A stretch of 64,000 nucleotides of DNA, from positions 34,357,022 to 34,421,021 of the forward strand of contig CM033399.1 in assembly GCA_019426215.1 (NCBI GenBank). The letters run 5' to 3'. Each line of letters opens with the position of its first letter. Position 1 is the first letter of the stretch. Below are positions 51,701-63,108 of the stretch, in pieces. Position numbers and translations under genes: made by a program. Source of the stretch: Buddleja alternifolia. Lineage: Eukaryota; Streptophyta; Magnoliopsida; Lamiales; Scrophulariaceae. The notes beneath the pieces were generated by a model, which searched no databases, was not told the origin of the DNA, and saw only the letters and a program-made list of their open reading frames with translations.

Positions 51701-51879
51701 CATATTAATTTGAACAAACAATTACATCCAAGTATTGTGCGTTCAGCTTATTGCTACATATTTATATGAAAAAAATGTAATAGAAAAAATCATTCCTTTA
51801 TCTCTAAATAAACACTTTTTCAACTTTTCTGGACCAAATTAAACGAGACGAAATGTCAATCATCTGCTCTTTCAATGTC
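48733..51879. other. Spacer between the two GT77-like genes
   Basis: It contains the upstream region of copy 1 (TA-rich tract 48805-48835), a putative TIR element with internal duplication (49967-50883) and dispersed-repeat remnants (51120-51660). No gene is supported. Confidence 0.55.
49967..50883. mobile_element. Putative TIR element with internal ~400-bp duplication
   Basis: The left end GGCTAGGTTTGTTTATTTT and the right end, read on the minus strand, GGCCTTGTTTGTTTTATG are similar. Inside, two units offset by about 400 bp share GTATTA.A.A.ATTCGTGTG, AATGTGATAT and ATTGA.TTAGTTAT.TAT.TAATGAT. No clear target duplication was seen, so the limits are approximate. Confidence 0.4.
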
Positions 51880-54800
51880 TTACCCGCAGATCCGTGGAAC
51901 AGTCCAAGACGTACTATTCAAATTCCTTTCGGTACCACTGGGCAAGGCCATATATCTCCTCCAATCATCAATCACCATTTTAATATCATGGATCTTGTTT
52001 TCCAACCCGATACAACAATTTGCATGCATTGTGATCACCAGATCAAGATCTTTGCTGGGTTCACAAAACCCACCAAAATAAGCTGTATCCAAGAACCGAA
52101 TTTCCAACCCGATTCGACTTATAAACGGGTTGAATTTTATCATGTTGAGCACATCTTGATCATGTTTACCCGGGAAATAGTCTCGCCCGGTGTGCCAAAA
52201 TTTGTAAAATTGGATAGTCCGATTGTTTGACTTTACGTAATTGAATCCTCCGTTTGGTGAATTGTTCAAGTCGGTATAGTTATACCAGTAGTGATCGCAC
52301 GCAATTTGGAAGTCACCATCCGGGTAGAATCTTTGAAATGGATCCCTCAGCCACATTACATCAGCATCCTGGAAAAAGCAAATTAACCGGTGATATATAG
52401 TATTTTTCATTATATTATATTTATAGAACGTGAAATTATTATACGAACATACAACAATTTTTGGTCATGCTATAATCGGGTTGAAGTTTTTTGTCATTTA
52501 GAAATGGATCCGGCTCCTCTTCAATACCTCTTCCTACCAATTGTGTCCAATACCCTCTTAGATGGATGACACATCATAAAGGGCGTTGATCAAATGGCTT
52601 AGATTATGATATCTTAACCAAACACTTAACTCAAGTTATATATTTAGTATTATTTAAATAAGAAAATACGATAATATCTCTTTTGTCATTCTCTCTCCCT
52701 CTCAAACACGTTAAACACAGATATGGAGAAAATAAGTAAGCCGAAATTCTAGAGTCCGGACCATTTTTATTGCAAAAAAATACTACTCCAACTCACTCTT
52801 TGCTTCATAAAATCAAACATTCAATTCAACTATGATTGTCATTCATACTTCAACTCTTGGTTCTACGCTACTCTTTCTTGTTGGTAAGTAGTTTTATTTT
52901 ATATAGCAAATTAATTGTTCTTGGTAAGTAGTTTTATTTTATATAGCAAATTAATTGTTCTTGGTAAGTAGTTTTATTTTATATAGCAAATTAATTGTTC
53001 TTGTTGGTTAGTGGTTTTATTTTATATAGAAAATCAATTGTTAAGGGCCACACGTAAATTGAAAAAGTGCCCATCGGAGAATGACTTCTGGTTACGTGGT
53101 CATCTTAATTTGAAAAAAAATCAATTTTAGAGGTGAAGTAACATTGTTGTACATATATGTATCAAAGACGATACTCCTATTAATTTACAGGACAAAAAAA
53201 GTGTTTTGTTTTTTTTCTCAACTTTTATTAGTATGAAAATTATAAGTTGATATAAAGTTAGAACTTTAGTATTTCAAATTATGGTAATTACAATTTTTGA
53301 TCCTCTCCTAGGAACATCGCAGCAGATATTATGATTTTCTATCGAAATTGAAAAAAAAAATCAATATTAAAAGTCACGCAAGGGAAAAATATTCGTCATT
53401 TGATGAGATAAAAATCACGTGAATATTCCATCTACAAAGTTCTTATGTGTTTCTCAAATAAGTTTTCCATTCCAAATCAGCTAATTAACGACCACTTGAC
53501 ATCACGTGACCAGTTGTGTCCAATAACAAATAACATGAACTAAATTTGCAACAAATTGTAAATCGTAGGATTAATTGTGCAGAACCCAATAAAATTAGTT
53601 CACATCTTGTGTAACACTTCCTATAATACACATAGATGTGCGACGGGTGTATAAATTAGTGGTTAGAATGTAATAAGAGAATTTTCAGATTTTTCTCCTC
53701 AATTCAAATTTTTCTTCCTCCACATCCTAATCACGTGTGTATGCACTTGTCTTACATATTGCGTGTTACACGTTAATATTGTTACAGAAGATTTGAACTG
53801 ACCATCCCTCCTGATCAACTAATGCAGGAACATCTATATTATTATATAGAGTGAGAGTGACATTGAGTAACCACCTAGGCTGTTAAATTTTGGTGAAGCT
53901 ATTTTCATTCTAAAAATTTGACAAATGTCCCATACATTTTTTTTATAGATTTATTTCTTATATTTTATAGCTTTTAATTTCTCTTTCTATTCTCTCTCCT
54001 AATATATTTTCTCTAACATTCTCACACAATATATTCTTTTCCTCTCACTTCTCTCTCTCACTACTACAGAAATGACCTATAACAGCGGTTTTTTTGGGCC
54101 TATTATAGCGGTTTGAACTGCTGTCATAGGTACCGCTGACATAGGTCAAAACCATATGACAGCGGTTCCGAAACCGCTGTCATAGGTCACCCTATGACAG
54201 CGGTTCTATAGAAACCGCTGCAGTAGGGTGACCCTATGACAGCGGTTCTATAGAAACCGCTGTCATAGGGTTAAAAAAAATAATAAAAAACCCTATGACA
54301 GCGGTTTCGGCGGAACCGCTGTCATAGGGTCATTTATTCAAAAAAAAAAATTAAATTGGACCCTATGACAGCGGTTCCGGCTGAACCGTTGTCATAGGGT
54401 GGTTTATTTATTTTTTTTTAATTTTATTTTATCGTTTATAATGTTGCCATGTCGGAATGACACAAAATTCGCACGGTCATAGCGAAACAGCATTCTGAAC
54501 AAAACGCAAATTATCTTGCGCTCTCGTGATTTTAGCCATCCGAGATTGTTTAAGGCCTCAAATACGCGTTTTATTACAAAGATACGTATTTTTGTAATAA
54601 AACGCGTATTTGAGGCCTTAAACGATCTCGGATGGCTAAAATCACGAGAGCGTAAGACAAAGTCTTACGTTTTGTTCAGAATGCCGTTTCTCTATGACCT
54701 TGTGAATTTTGTGTCATTCCAACATCGCAAAATTTCAACCGAGAAATATTTTCATAAATACACAAATATACGTACACCCACACATACACAAATATACATA

Positions 54801-57800
54801 CACTCATCAACATATACACAAATATACATACACCCATCAACATATACACAAATATACATACACCCATCCACATATATACATACACAAATATACACACACC
54901 CACACATACACAAATACACCCATTAACATATACACATATATGCATACACCCATGAACATATACACAAATATACATACACCCATCCACATATATACATACA
55001 CAAATATTCATACACAAATATACATACACACACATACACAAATACACATACACCCACATATACACAAATATAAATACACCCACACATACACAAATATACA
55101 TACACCCACACATATATGCATACACCCACATATGCATACATCTATATATACTCTATGTGTGTGTGTGTGTATATATATATATATTTATATTTATCTAAAA
55201 AAAAATACCAAAACTAAATGGAAGAAGGCGGCGGCGGCAGCGGAGGTGGGCGGCGGCGGCGGCGACGGCGGCGGCGGCAGAGGTGGGCGGCGTCGGCGAC
55301 GGCGGCGGAGGCGGAGGTGGACGACGGCGGCGGAGGCGGAGGTGGGCGGCGGCGGTCCTATATCGAGAGAAACCTAGAGAGAGAGAACTAGATCTAGAAA
55401 TCGAGAGAGAAACCGAGAGAGTGAGAAGTAGATCTAAAAATAGAGAGAGAAACCGAGAGGGGCGGCGGACGGCGGCGGCGGCGGCGGTGGTGGTGAGAGA
55501 ATTGAGAGAGAGAGAGAGTGAGTGAGTGAGAGTGAGAGTGAGAGAGAGGTGGGGCCGGTTTGAAATAAACCCGCCCAAAATTTGAACTTTTGGCAGCGGT
55601 TCGGGCGAACCGTTGTCACAAAGTGAACTTTTGGCAGCGGTTTGGCCGAACCGCTGCCAAAAGTTCACTTTGTCGCAGCGGTTCTGCCCGAACCGCTGCT
55701 AAAAGTTCAAATTTTTTTTTTATTTTTTTTGACACCTATGACAGCGGTTCGGCTCGAACTGCTGTCATAGGTCCGAACCGAGTGCCCCCATTACAGCAGT
55801 TTTCAAAACCGCTGTCATAGGTGCGCTGTAATAGGACTTTTTTGTGGTAGTGTCTTTATATATCTCCTTTCATATCTAAATACGTTTATTTTAAAAATTA
55901 AATATCACACTTATTTTATTTTATAATAATTTATCTTATTCAAGAGTTTTTCTTAATTTTTTTTTTCATGCATAGAGTGTGCGACATTAACTAGTATATA
56001 ATTTAGCAAGGAAATAGTTATAGATAGCAGAGTACCGTGAAAACGAAATCGTATCCCGTCTCAAGAACAATGCGTAGAAAATCAATTCTTCGCCACATCA
56101 TCTTCAAATAATCCTCGCTCATAAAAAATGCTTCGCCGGAAAAGTTGACTCCGGCGGTGGTTAGGGCGTAACAGTGCAGATGAACTTCCATGCAACGAGA
56201 ATAGGCTTTTCGATCCAACGCCACAACCACTACATGTTTCAACAGATTTTGTGTTTGATTTCCGATTCTGAAGCTCTCAAGAAAGAGATCGAATATGGAG
56301 TTTGGTTCTGTCCATGCTGCGTTTAAAGTAGTGATTATCACTGTTTTGTTGTCTGCCATGGCTGCCGCTCTCAATATGATCTCCAAGTTATTATTGTCAT
56401 TTGCCTGATGAGATTAGAAAGAAAAGATAAAAATAGGTTAAAATTACAAAGACGAGGTTGGGGCTGAAAAATGAATTAAGCTACTTGAATTGAGTTCTCA
56501 ATTCTAGATAGATCGTTAAAAGCTTGTTTGAGCTTGATTTGTTCATATATCAAACCAAACTTGAACAACTTATTGTGTTCGATAAGTTTTGAAATTCGGC
56601 TTGAGCTCGACTCGCTTAGTGAAAAATGATAGATCATGTACAAAAAATCACATTACTCGAATTCGACTTGATTAAAATTCGTTTAATCTCGGCTTGATTA
56701 ACAATCAGATTAACCAAGCTCAAATGCAAATTTAATCTCGATAACAATTCAAACAAACTTGAACGAGAACTTGTTTCACTCGACTTGAGACGTATACGGC
56801 CTAGCTGAGGCATTAAGTAGATATGTTTTAAAATTGAAAAAATTACTAAAAACCCCCTAAAATAAATTTTTGTATAAAAAAACTCATAAAAATATTTTTC
56901 AATCCAAAAAAATCATTCTACAAACTTTTCTTTCCAAAAACCCCAACATTTAGGGTTAATAAATTTATGAACTTAATCGTCCTTAGCCGTAGACTAAAAA
57001 CCAATCAATTGTAGTTTCGTACAGAAATTTATGTATTTAGAACTTTATATTGATAATCGATAATAATTATGATTTTTATCTTAAATTTTCATTTTTTTAA
57101 TCTTTAAATAAATTTAAAGTATTTTTTGATAATTACCATATTAAAATAAAAAATAAATTATATAAAATATTTAATATTAGATAAAATATGTTGATTTATC
57201 AATTTTAAAATAAAAATAATTAAGAAAATTTTTAATTGATCAATTTGTTAACTTTATAAATGAAGGGTAATTTAGTTCAAAAAATTGTTAATCTTAATTT
57301 TTGGATTTTTTTGAATGAAAAGTTTGAAGAATGGGTTTTAAAGATTGAAAAATATTTCAATGGATTTTTTGGTTAGAAAAATTTATTTTAGAGGGGTTTT
57401 AGTAAATTTTCTTTTAAAATTCAGTTATCTCTTTCGTTGTTTGGTTCTTGTGTGAACATAAAAATATATTTCCATAATTTAGGTGAAGTTTTAAATTTGA
57501 TAGGAGGGTAACTAACGCTGTTATAATTATGTGACTATGGAAGGGTTATAGGCACGAAAAGATGTGTAAACATTAAAATATATTTAGTTATATTATTTTT
57601 AAAATTAATAATAATATTAGTTTAATAGAAAATCATATATATATATATATTAATATTATCAAAGCATGAAAATTTAATATAATACACGTATATGAAGCTT
57701 GTAAAGTAGTCGCTCAAATGTTCTTGAGTTATTAAATATAGAACATAGGTGTGAATTTATTAATTAGATAGTTCAAAGTTGCTATTTGAAAATTTTATCA

Positions 57801-58616
57801 GGGTGACAATGGAATAAACTACTATTTAAATTATAAATTAATGAGATTGTTCAAACTTGATTGTTACAAAACTTATGATTAGGATGGATGTGGACTAAAA
57901 TACTACATATGTACTAATTAATTAAATATGTAGGTGAATTTGCAATCAAAAAATATTCTAATTAACATTAATATAATTAGTCTCTCATTGAATTTATTTT
58001 AATGAAACGACAAACTTTGATTCAGTTAGCTGGTCCATACAATTATAAGTCATATAACTAATATATATTAAATACTAATATTTTAAATAATGATAAGAAA
58101 ATTCGGATTTAATTAGTAGGAAAAACAACTGTCCACATCATTAATGAAACTTGTGTACTGTGCAATAGAAATTAAGAAGTTTGGATAGTCGTTTAATTAT
58201 GCCAAACAATTGTACACCATTGACATTTCATTGTCACAATACATGGGTGAATGTGATGGGAAATTAATTACTAAAAAACAAAAGAAGAAAAAATGTGATT
58301 GGAAATCAACAAAAATAATTCCAAAAAATCAATCAAGTGGTGTAGTAATTAGTGTAGTCAGGCTGCAATTGTTGAATTACTCAAACACGTTAGAATATTT
58401 CTGTAATTGAGGTAAATATTTATAATAGTTTTAGTCAAGGGAAGATATTTAGAATATATACATAATTAAATAGATATATAGCTTTTACATACTTACGCAA
58501 CCCCTAGAGTCATAGTTGGACGTTTTCCATCCAGTGACTTCAATTTTGCCAAGACATGCGTTTATAATATAGTTATATATATAGGCCAGTGGGATGAAAG
58601 AAGACAAAAGTTAATG

Positions 58617-58658
<42 letters not shown>

Positions 58659-59353
58659 GAAATATAATTGAGGCATGCCCTTAATTTAAACTGACAAATA
58701 AATTTTTTTCATTGGCTTAATAATCATTTTCATAAAATTTAGCAGAGTATTGCATCCAAGCTATCACCATAGACCATTTGTATCATCACATGTATATATA
58801 GGGACCATTTGTATCATATATATGTATATATAGTGATAAATCAACAAAAATATGTGGTAATAATGATGACTCACAAAATTCTTGTTATTACTAAATTCGT
58901 GGATAACATTATTATAACAACAAAAAATTCTTCTCACTTTATATGTGCGGCAAATGTTTTCATATGTTGTAATGAATGGTAACTTTTAACATATTAAACA
59001 AAATTAATAACCAAAGTTATAATTAAACTTACTGATGATGAGGAAGAAGAAACATTATGTTGCATGGCACCAGCAGTACAAGATGGAGAAGATATGTTTC
59101 CTCTTAATGAATCTTTTGGCTCTGAAAATGTATAAGACCTCTGAAACATTTGTGTAGGATAGGCAGATTGATTTAGAACAAGGCATGTTAGGCCGACCAC
59201 CACGAATAGCAACGTAATTTTAACAGCTGCACTTGAGAAATAACGTTGGTGTTGGTGGTGGTGGCTGCTCGAATCGTGGTGGTTGCCACCGGACTCTAGG
59301 AAGTCGTCTTCATCGACTTTAGGGTTGGAACCTCCCCCTCCTCCTAAATCCAT
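51880..59353 (-). CDS. GT77-like nucleotide-diphospho-sugar transferase, copy 2 (At4g15970-like)
   Basis: Three exons (59353-59033, 56404-56036, 52368-51880) join in phase to 1179 nt, 392 aa. The cytosolic N-terminus is Gly- and His-rich; a membrane anchor lies at about 41-60 (ending VGLTCLVL), directly after RYFS as in copy 1. The PF03407 domain has TVIITTLNAAW, MMWRRIDFLRIVLETG, the DxD motif DADVMW (231-233) at the start of exon 3, NSPNGGFNYVKS, KHDQDVLN and FGGFCEPSKDL / HANCCIGLENK. Exon 3 is the same length as in copy 1 (489 nt) and intron positions are the same, so the two are tandem duplicates. Introns are much longer (2.6 and 3.7 kb) because transposons entered them: a MITE in intron 1 and a CACTA element in intron 2. 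The coding sequence shows no damage. Substrate unknown. Confidence 0.88.
52881..53044. repeat. 40-bp tandem repeat, 3 exact copies plus 1 diverged
   Basis: The unit beginning TTGGTAAGTAGTTTTATTTT is exact at 52881-52920, 52921-52960 and 52961-53000. A changed copy follows at 53004-53044. Each unit carries a GTAAGT that resembles a splice donor, but in the plus sense, opposite to the host gene. Confidence 0.9.
54079..54400. repeat. CACTA left subterminal repeat array
   Basis: About ten copies of the GACAGCGGTT motif occur in alternating orientation, mostly as inverted pairs joined by a few bases (for example CTATGACAGCGGTTC / GAACCGCTGTCATAG). Likely transposase-binding sites. Confidence 0.8.
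54444..54727. repeat. 284-bp near-perfect palindrome inside the CACTA element
   Basis: Two arms of about 142 bp meet at 54585/54586 with no loop. They are about 90% complementary, including TTTTAGCCATCCGAGAT, AAGGCCTCAAATACGCGTTT and ATTCTGAACAAAACG in the left arm and their complements in the right. Transcription on either strand would give a long hairpin RNA. Confidence 0.9.
54757..55140. repeat. CA/TA-rich minisatellite in the CACTA element
   Basis: Degenerate units of about 30 bp built from ACACAAATATACATACACCC and CATCAACATAT-like phrases fill the region. The lack of stops in several frames here is a composition effect, not coding. Confidence 0.9.
55227..55494. repeat. GGC-rich trinucleotide tracts and GAGA-rich sequence in the CACTA element
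   Basis: GGCGGCGG-type tracts occupy 55227-55356 and 55459-55494, separated by GAGAGA-rich sequence with two copies of AGATCTA(G/A)AAAT. The GC content stands out sharply from the surroundings. Confidence 0.85.
55590..55830. repeat. CACTA right subterminal repeat array
   Basis: Motifs of two types alternate: TTTGGCAGCGGTT with complement, and CTATGACAGCGGTTC with complement. The first type is specific to this end. Confidence 0.8.
56836..57411. mobile_element. MULE-type MITE with long TIRs and 10-bp target duplication
   Basis: The ends are GAAAAAATTACTAAAAACCCC and, on the minus strand, GAAAATTTACTAAAACCCC; similarity of the inverted ends continues for about 150 bp. TTTTAAAATT flanks both sides (56826-56835 and 57412-57421). 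Long TIRs with a 9-11 bp duplication point to the Mutator superfamily. The element lies in intron 1 of GT77-like copy 2. A related copy is at 16690-17243. Confidence 0.8.
58621..58654. repeat. (TA)17 microsatellite
   Basis: Uninterrupted TA dinucleotides in intron 1 of GT77-like copy 2. Confidence 0.95.
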
Positions 59354-59634
59354 ATTTTTTCTTGTTCAATCAAATATGTTTGTGCTAAACTTTAGTGTGT
59401 GTATATGTATATATTAAGATGGAAAAGTCAACTTTAATATGGTGTAGTTAATTTCTTTTTTGTATTATAAGAATCAGCTAGCCTTGCCTAATTTTCTTTC
59501 CATAATCTCTTCTTCTAGTAAACTAGTTAATAATGAAGAATTAATTTGCTAGTGCAATGAAGAATAGGTAATATAGTACAAAAGTTAAAGGGTTTACTAA
59601 ATTTGGGGATTTTTCGTCTAATATTATTTTCTTT

Positions 59635-59638
<4 letters not shown>

Positions 59639-59667
<29 letters not shown>
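59639..59667. repeat. (AT)14 microsatellite at the presumed left end of the MULE
   Basis: An AT run abuts GGGTATGGATCAAATACTTACC, the presumed start of the Mutator-like element. Confidence 0.9.
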
Positions 59668-59672
<5 letters not shown>

Positions 59673-60042
59673 TGGATCAAATACTTACCTTGCCATTAGG
59701 TAAGACCTAAGACCCAATCTAGGCCGTTGATTCAATTTGATCCAAAGGTGTAAAATTATATCATTTTTTCGGATTATTTAAATATTTTTAATGCTGGGAG
59801 GGCAATTTTGTCAATAAAACCCAACAAACTCATGCACATTTAATGCATGATCAAATCAAATCCCCATTAATGCGTAAAAACAGAATTTACCATATATTTC
59901 AGCTCGATTAAAATCAATATTCATCACCAGAATCCATTCTTCATCAGTCCATCATCGAGATCAGTTCATCATCAATCCTATCGAATTAATAAGCAAATAT
60001 TATACAGTATTCATCATCAATCGAAGTAATCAGCAAGATCGC

Positions 60043-60184
60043 TTCATCATATTCGTCTTTTTCATCGTAATTGATTGGGTAAGATCAATTCATCATATTC
60101 GTCTTTTTCATCGCAATTGATTGGGTGAGATCAATTCATCATCAACAATCACAATATTCATCGCAATTGAATGGGTAAGATCAG
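60043..60184. repeat. 46-bp tandem repeat, about three copies
   Basis: 60043-60088 and 60089-60134 are nearly identical (TTCATCATATTCGTCTTTTT, then CATCG.AATTGATTGGGT and AGATCAA). A third, diverged copy follows to 60184, just before the first exon of the transposase. Confidence 0.85.
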
Positions 60185-60284
60185 TTCATCATTAGCAATT
60201 AATCAACAATATCAGTTCATCGTCAATTCATTCATGAGCGTCGTGGATCATTGATTTCGGTTTTTATGGCTGAGATGGACACAG

Positions 60285-60934
60285 GTATGGATTATAAATA
60301 TCGTATATGCTGGTTTACATATGCTGGTTTACGGTATACAGCAACATACACACCAATATACAGTTCGTTGAAATATGATATATCTAGCGTTATACATGAG
60401 TATACAGTGAGCAATGCATTCTCAATTAGTGTACTGTAGATTATTCAACATTATACAGCAGTTATAATGGTGATATAAGGTGCGGTATTCATTTGATTTG
60501 TAACTATTAGTTATTGGAATGCATTATACAGCCACATATACGTTGTTATACAGCAATATATACAACGTTATATAGTGCTTTATAACTATTAGTGATTGGA
60601 ATTCATTATACAGCAAGATATACGCCAGTATACAGTTATTATAATGTGAATATACAATATATATCAACAGTTAGATGAATATATTACAACGAGTATTATA
60701 TGTTTTTTATACAGCGTCTCACACACCAATATACCTTAAATGGACCATTGTTATACATCATATTATATATTACTATACAGTGTTGAATTGTATATATTAT
60801 ACATTATAATATTCAGCATTATAATGTATAATAAACAACATTATACAGTTTTTTATACATTAATATACAGTTGATATACTATTATTATACAGTGTGATTT
60901 TGTTGTCTTATATTATTAACACGATCAAATGCAG
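60285..60934. repeat. TATACAG-rich intron 1 of the MULE transposase
   Basis: About a dozen TATACAG (often TTATACAGC or TATACAGT) copies lie in 650 bp, almost all in the plus orientation. Confidence 0.75.
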
Positions 60935-62911
60935 TCAGCAATAATACAGTTGAGGCTCAATGTGTCCACTCGGCTACGTCATCCAATTCTATATCGACAC
61001 ACGGCGGTTCCAAATATTGGATTCCAGTGTGTCCACCCGACGTTACTCCGTTCGTTGACAAGGCATTTGAGAGCTTGAAAATCGGATATGAGTTTTACAA
61101 ATTATATGCTCGTGTAAGTGGTTTTGATGTCCGTAAGTGTTCGCAAAAAACCCATAAGGATGGTACGGTCATATCGAAGCATTTCGTATGTAGTCGTGCC
61201 AGGATTTACAAAAAATCTGAGGATGTTAGTAGTAAGAAAAAGTGCATGATTGGTCGATGTGACTGTAACGCGAAGATTGTTTTGAGGTTTAGTGCCTCAG
61301 AGGGGTACGTTATAAAGAAGTTTGTTGAGCGGCACAACCACGAGTTGGCTACTGACGAGGGGAAACAGTTTATGCAGGTGAATAAGAATATTGACCCGTC
61401 ACAGATCATGTTCTGCTTAAATGCATCAAAGGTGAACGTAGGAGCTGTTAAATCACATTCATTCATGAAGGAGATTGCAGGTGGTTATGGTAATATTGGG
61501 TCGACTTCTACGGATTTCAAAAATGCAAAAAGGGACGTGAAGCAATACGTCGGTGAGAACGACGGGGAAATGATTGTTAGGAAATTTATGAATTTGAAAA
61601 AAGCTTGTGAAGGATTTTCTTTTGATTACAACACTGATGCGGATGGGTGTATGACTAAGTTATTTTGGGCTGATCCTATTGCAATAAGGAATTTTGAACT
61701 TTTTGGCGATGTTTGCTCGGTTGACGCAACATTTCGATCAAACAAGTAAGCACATTTATTTGATAATAAAAATATCAAACATTAGTATAATGCCATATTA
61801 GACACTGTATACCACCCTAATAGACACTGTATAACACCACATTACACAATGTATACTGCCATATTAGATACTGTATAACACTACACTAGACACTGTATAA
61901 TGATGCATTATATGACTGCATAATGGCATATAATTACTGATTCAATAACTGCATAATGTCTTATAATGCTTTTTTCAGGTACCAAATGAAGTTTGTTCCT
62001 TTTACCGGGTTAGATAACCACAAGAGAATAGTCACATTTGGTGCCTCACTAATCGCAAAAGAAGACATTGAGTCGTACACGTGGGTTTTTGAAGCTTTTA
62101 CACGTGTGATGGGACGTGAACCAATATACATTGTATCTGATCAATGTCCCGCAATGAAGCAGGCTATTCCTAGTGTTTTTAAAAATGCTAGGCATCGTCT
62201 GTGCGCGTGGCATATAATGAAGAAGTTCCCAACCAAGGTGCGTGTTTTAATTACATACTGTACAATGTGTTGTTTTCATTCTGTATAATGCTATATCATG
62301 TAGTGTATATTATTAGTTTACACACTGTATAACATGTTTTTATTTATACAGATTTCACCACATACAGGTGAGTATGGTGAAGTGGTGAAGAAGCTTAATA
62401 ATTTTGTGTATAATGACAACATCACTCCAATAGAGTTTGAAGAGGGATGGAATGATGTTATTTCAGAGTATGGTCTAAGACATATCGAATGGCTGTCTGA
62501 AATTTTCGAGAACAGAAATTCATGGGTATCCGCGTATTATCTAAATGTTCCAATGGGTGGATTATTGAGGACCACTTCGATTTCAGAGTCGGTTAATTTT
62601 TTCTTCAACCAATTTTATGTAAAAGGCGACACAATCATTGAGTTCTACAGTAGGTTCGAAAGTGCTATGGACAAACAAAGGAATACAAACGCAAGATTAA
62701 ATCACGAGTCGTTGGTATCTAAGCCATCAACCGACACCCCTATGCCGATAGAGGACGATGCTTCAGAGGTATATACGCGCGTTGTTTTCTACGATGTACA
62801 AGAAGGGATAAAAATTCAGTGTATAAAGTGATTCTTCATAGTCTAAGCGTTGTCGATGGTGTGAAATCGTTTGTCGTATCCGACTTCGAGAACGAATCAA
62901 AGTTGTATGAG

Positions 62912-63108
62912 GTACATTATTTCTTTATATTGTATGTTAATGTTATATTTGATGTATAATTATATTTCCCACGCTGTATAGTATAATTATGTTAACTGTA
63001 TTGTATGCAGGTGATTATTTCTTTATAATGTATGTTAATGTTATATTTAACGTATTATTATATTTCCCACACTGTATAGTATAATTATGTTAACTGTATT
63101 GTGTGCAG
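62912..63108. repeat. Tandemly duplicated intron 4 of the MULE transposase
   Basis: 62912-63011 and 63012-63108 are two copies of one ~98-bp unit (TATTTCTTTATA.TGTATG, then TTAATGTTATATTT, and CTGTATAGTATAATTATGTTAACTGTATTGT at the end). Each ends in a TGCAG acceptor; only the second keeps phase into exon 5. Confidence 0.85.

Larger units (their letters stand above)
54059..55852. mobile_element. Non-autonomous CACTA (En/Spm) transposon in intron 2 of GT77-like copy 2
   Basis: The left end is CACTACTACAGAAA; the right end read on the minus strand is CACTACCACAAAAAAG. Both sides are flanked by TCT (54056-54058 and 55853-55855), the 3-bp target duplication expected for CACTA. Many short motifs (CTATGACAGCGGTT and its complement) lie next to both ends, as TNPA-type binding sites do in this superfamily. 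The 1794-bp interior has no transposase: it holds a long palindrome, a CA-rich minisatellite and GGC-rich tracts. It must rely on an enzyme supplied in trans. Confidence 0.93.

Noticed and set aside
51853..52230. 125-codon plus-strand frame opposite exon 3 of GT77-like copy 2
   Set aside because: Shadow of the coding strand; the minus frame has all PF03407 motifs.
52499..52720. Possible MULE or Helitron end (GGATCCGGCTCCTC-type start)
   Set aside because: Style resembles transposon ends common in plants, but no partner end or duplication could be found in the window.
52881..53044. Regular repeats that could suggest a CRISPR-like array
   Set aside because: Units abut without spacers and the genome is a plant; a simple tandem repeat.
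54676..55377. Long open frames on both strands (150-220 codons)
   Set aside because: They arise from the CA/TA-rich minisatellite and GGC tracts inside the CACTA element; low-complexity protein, no start context, no homology pattern.
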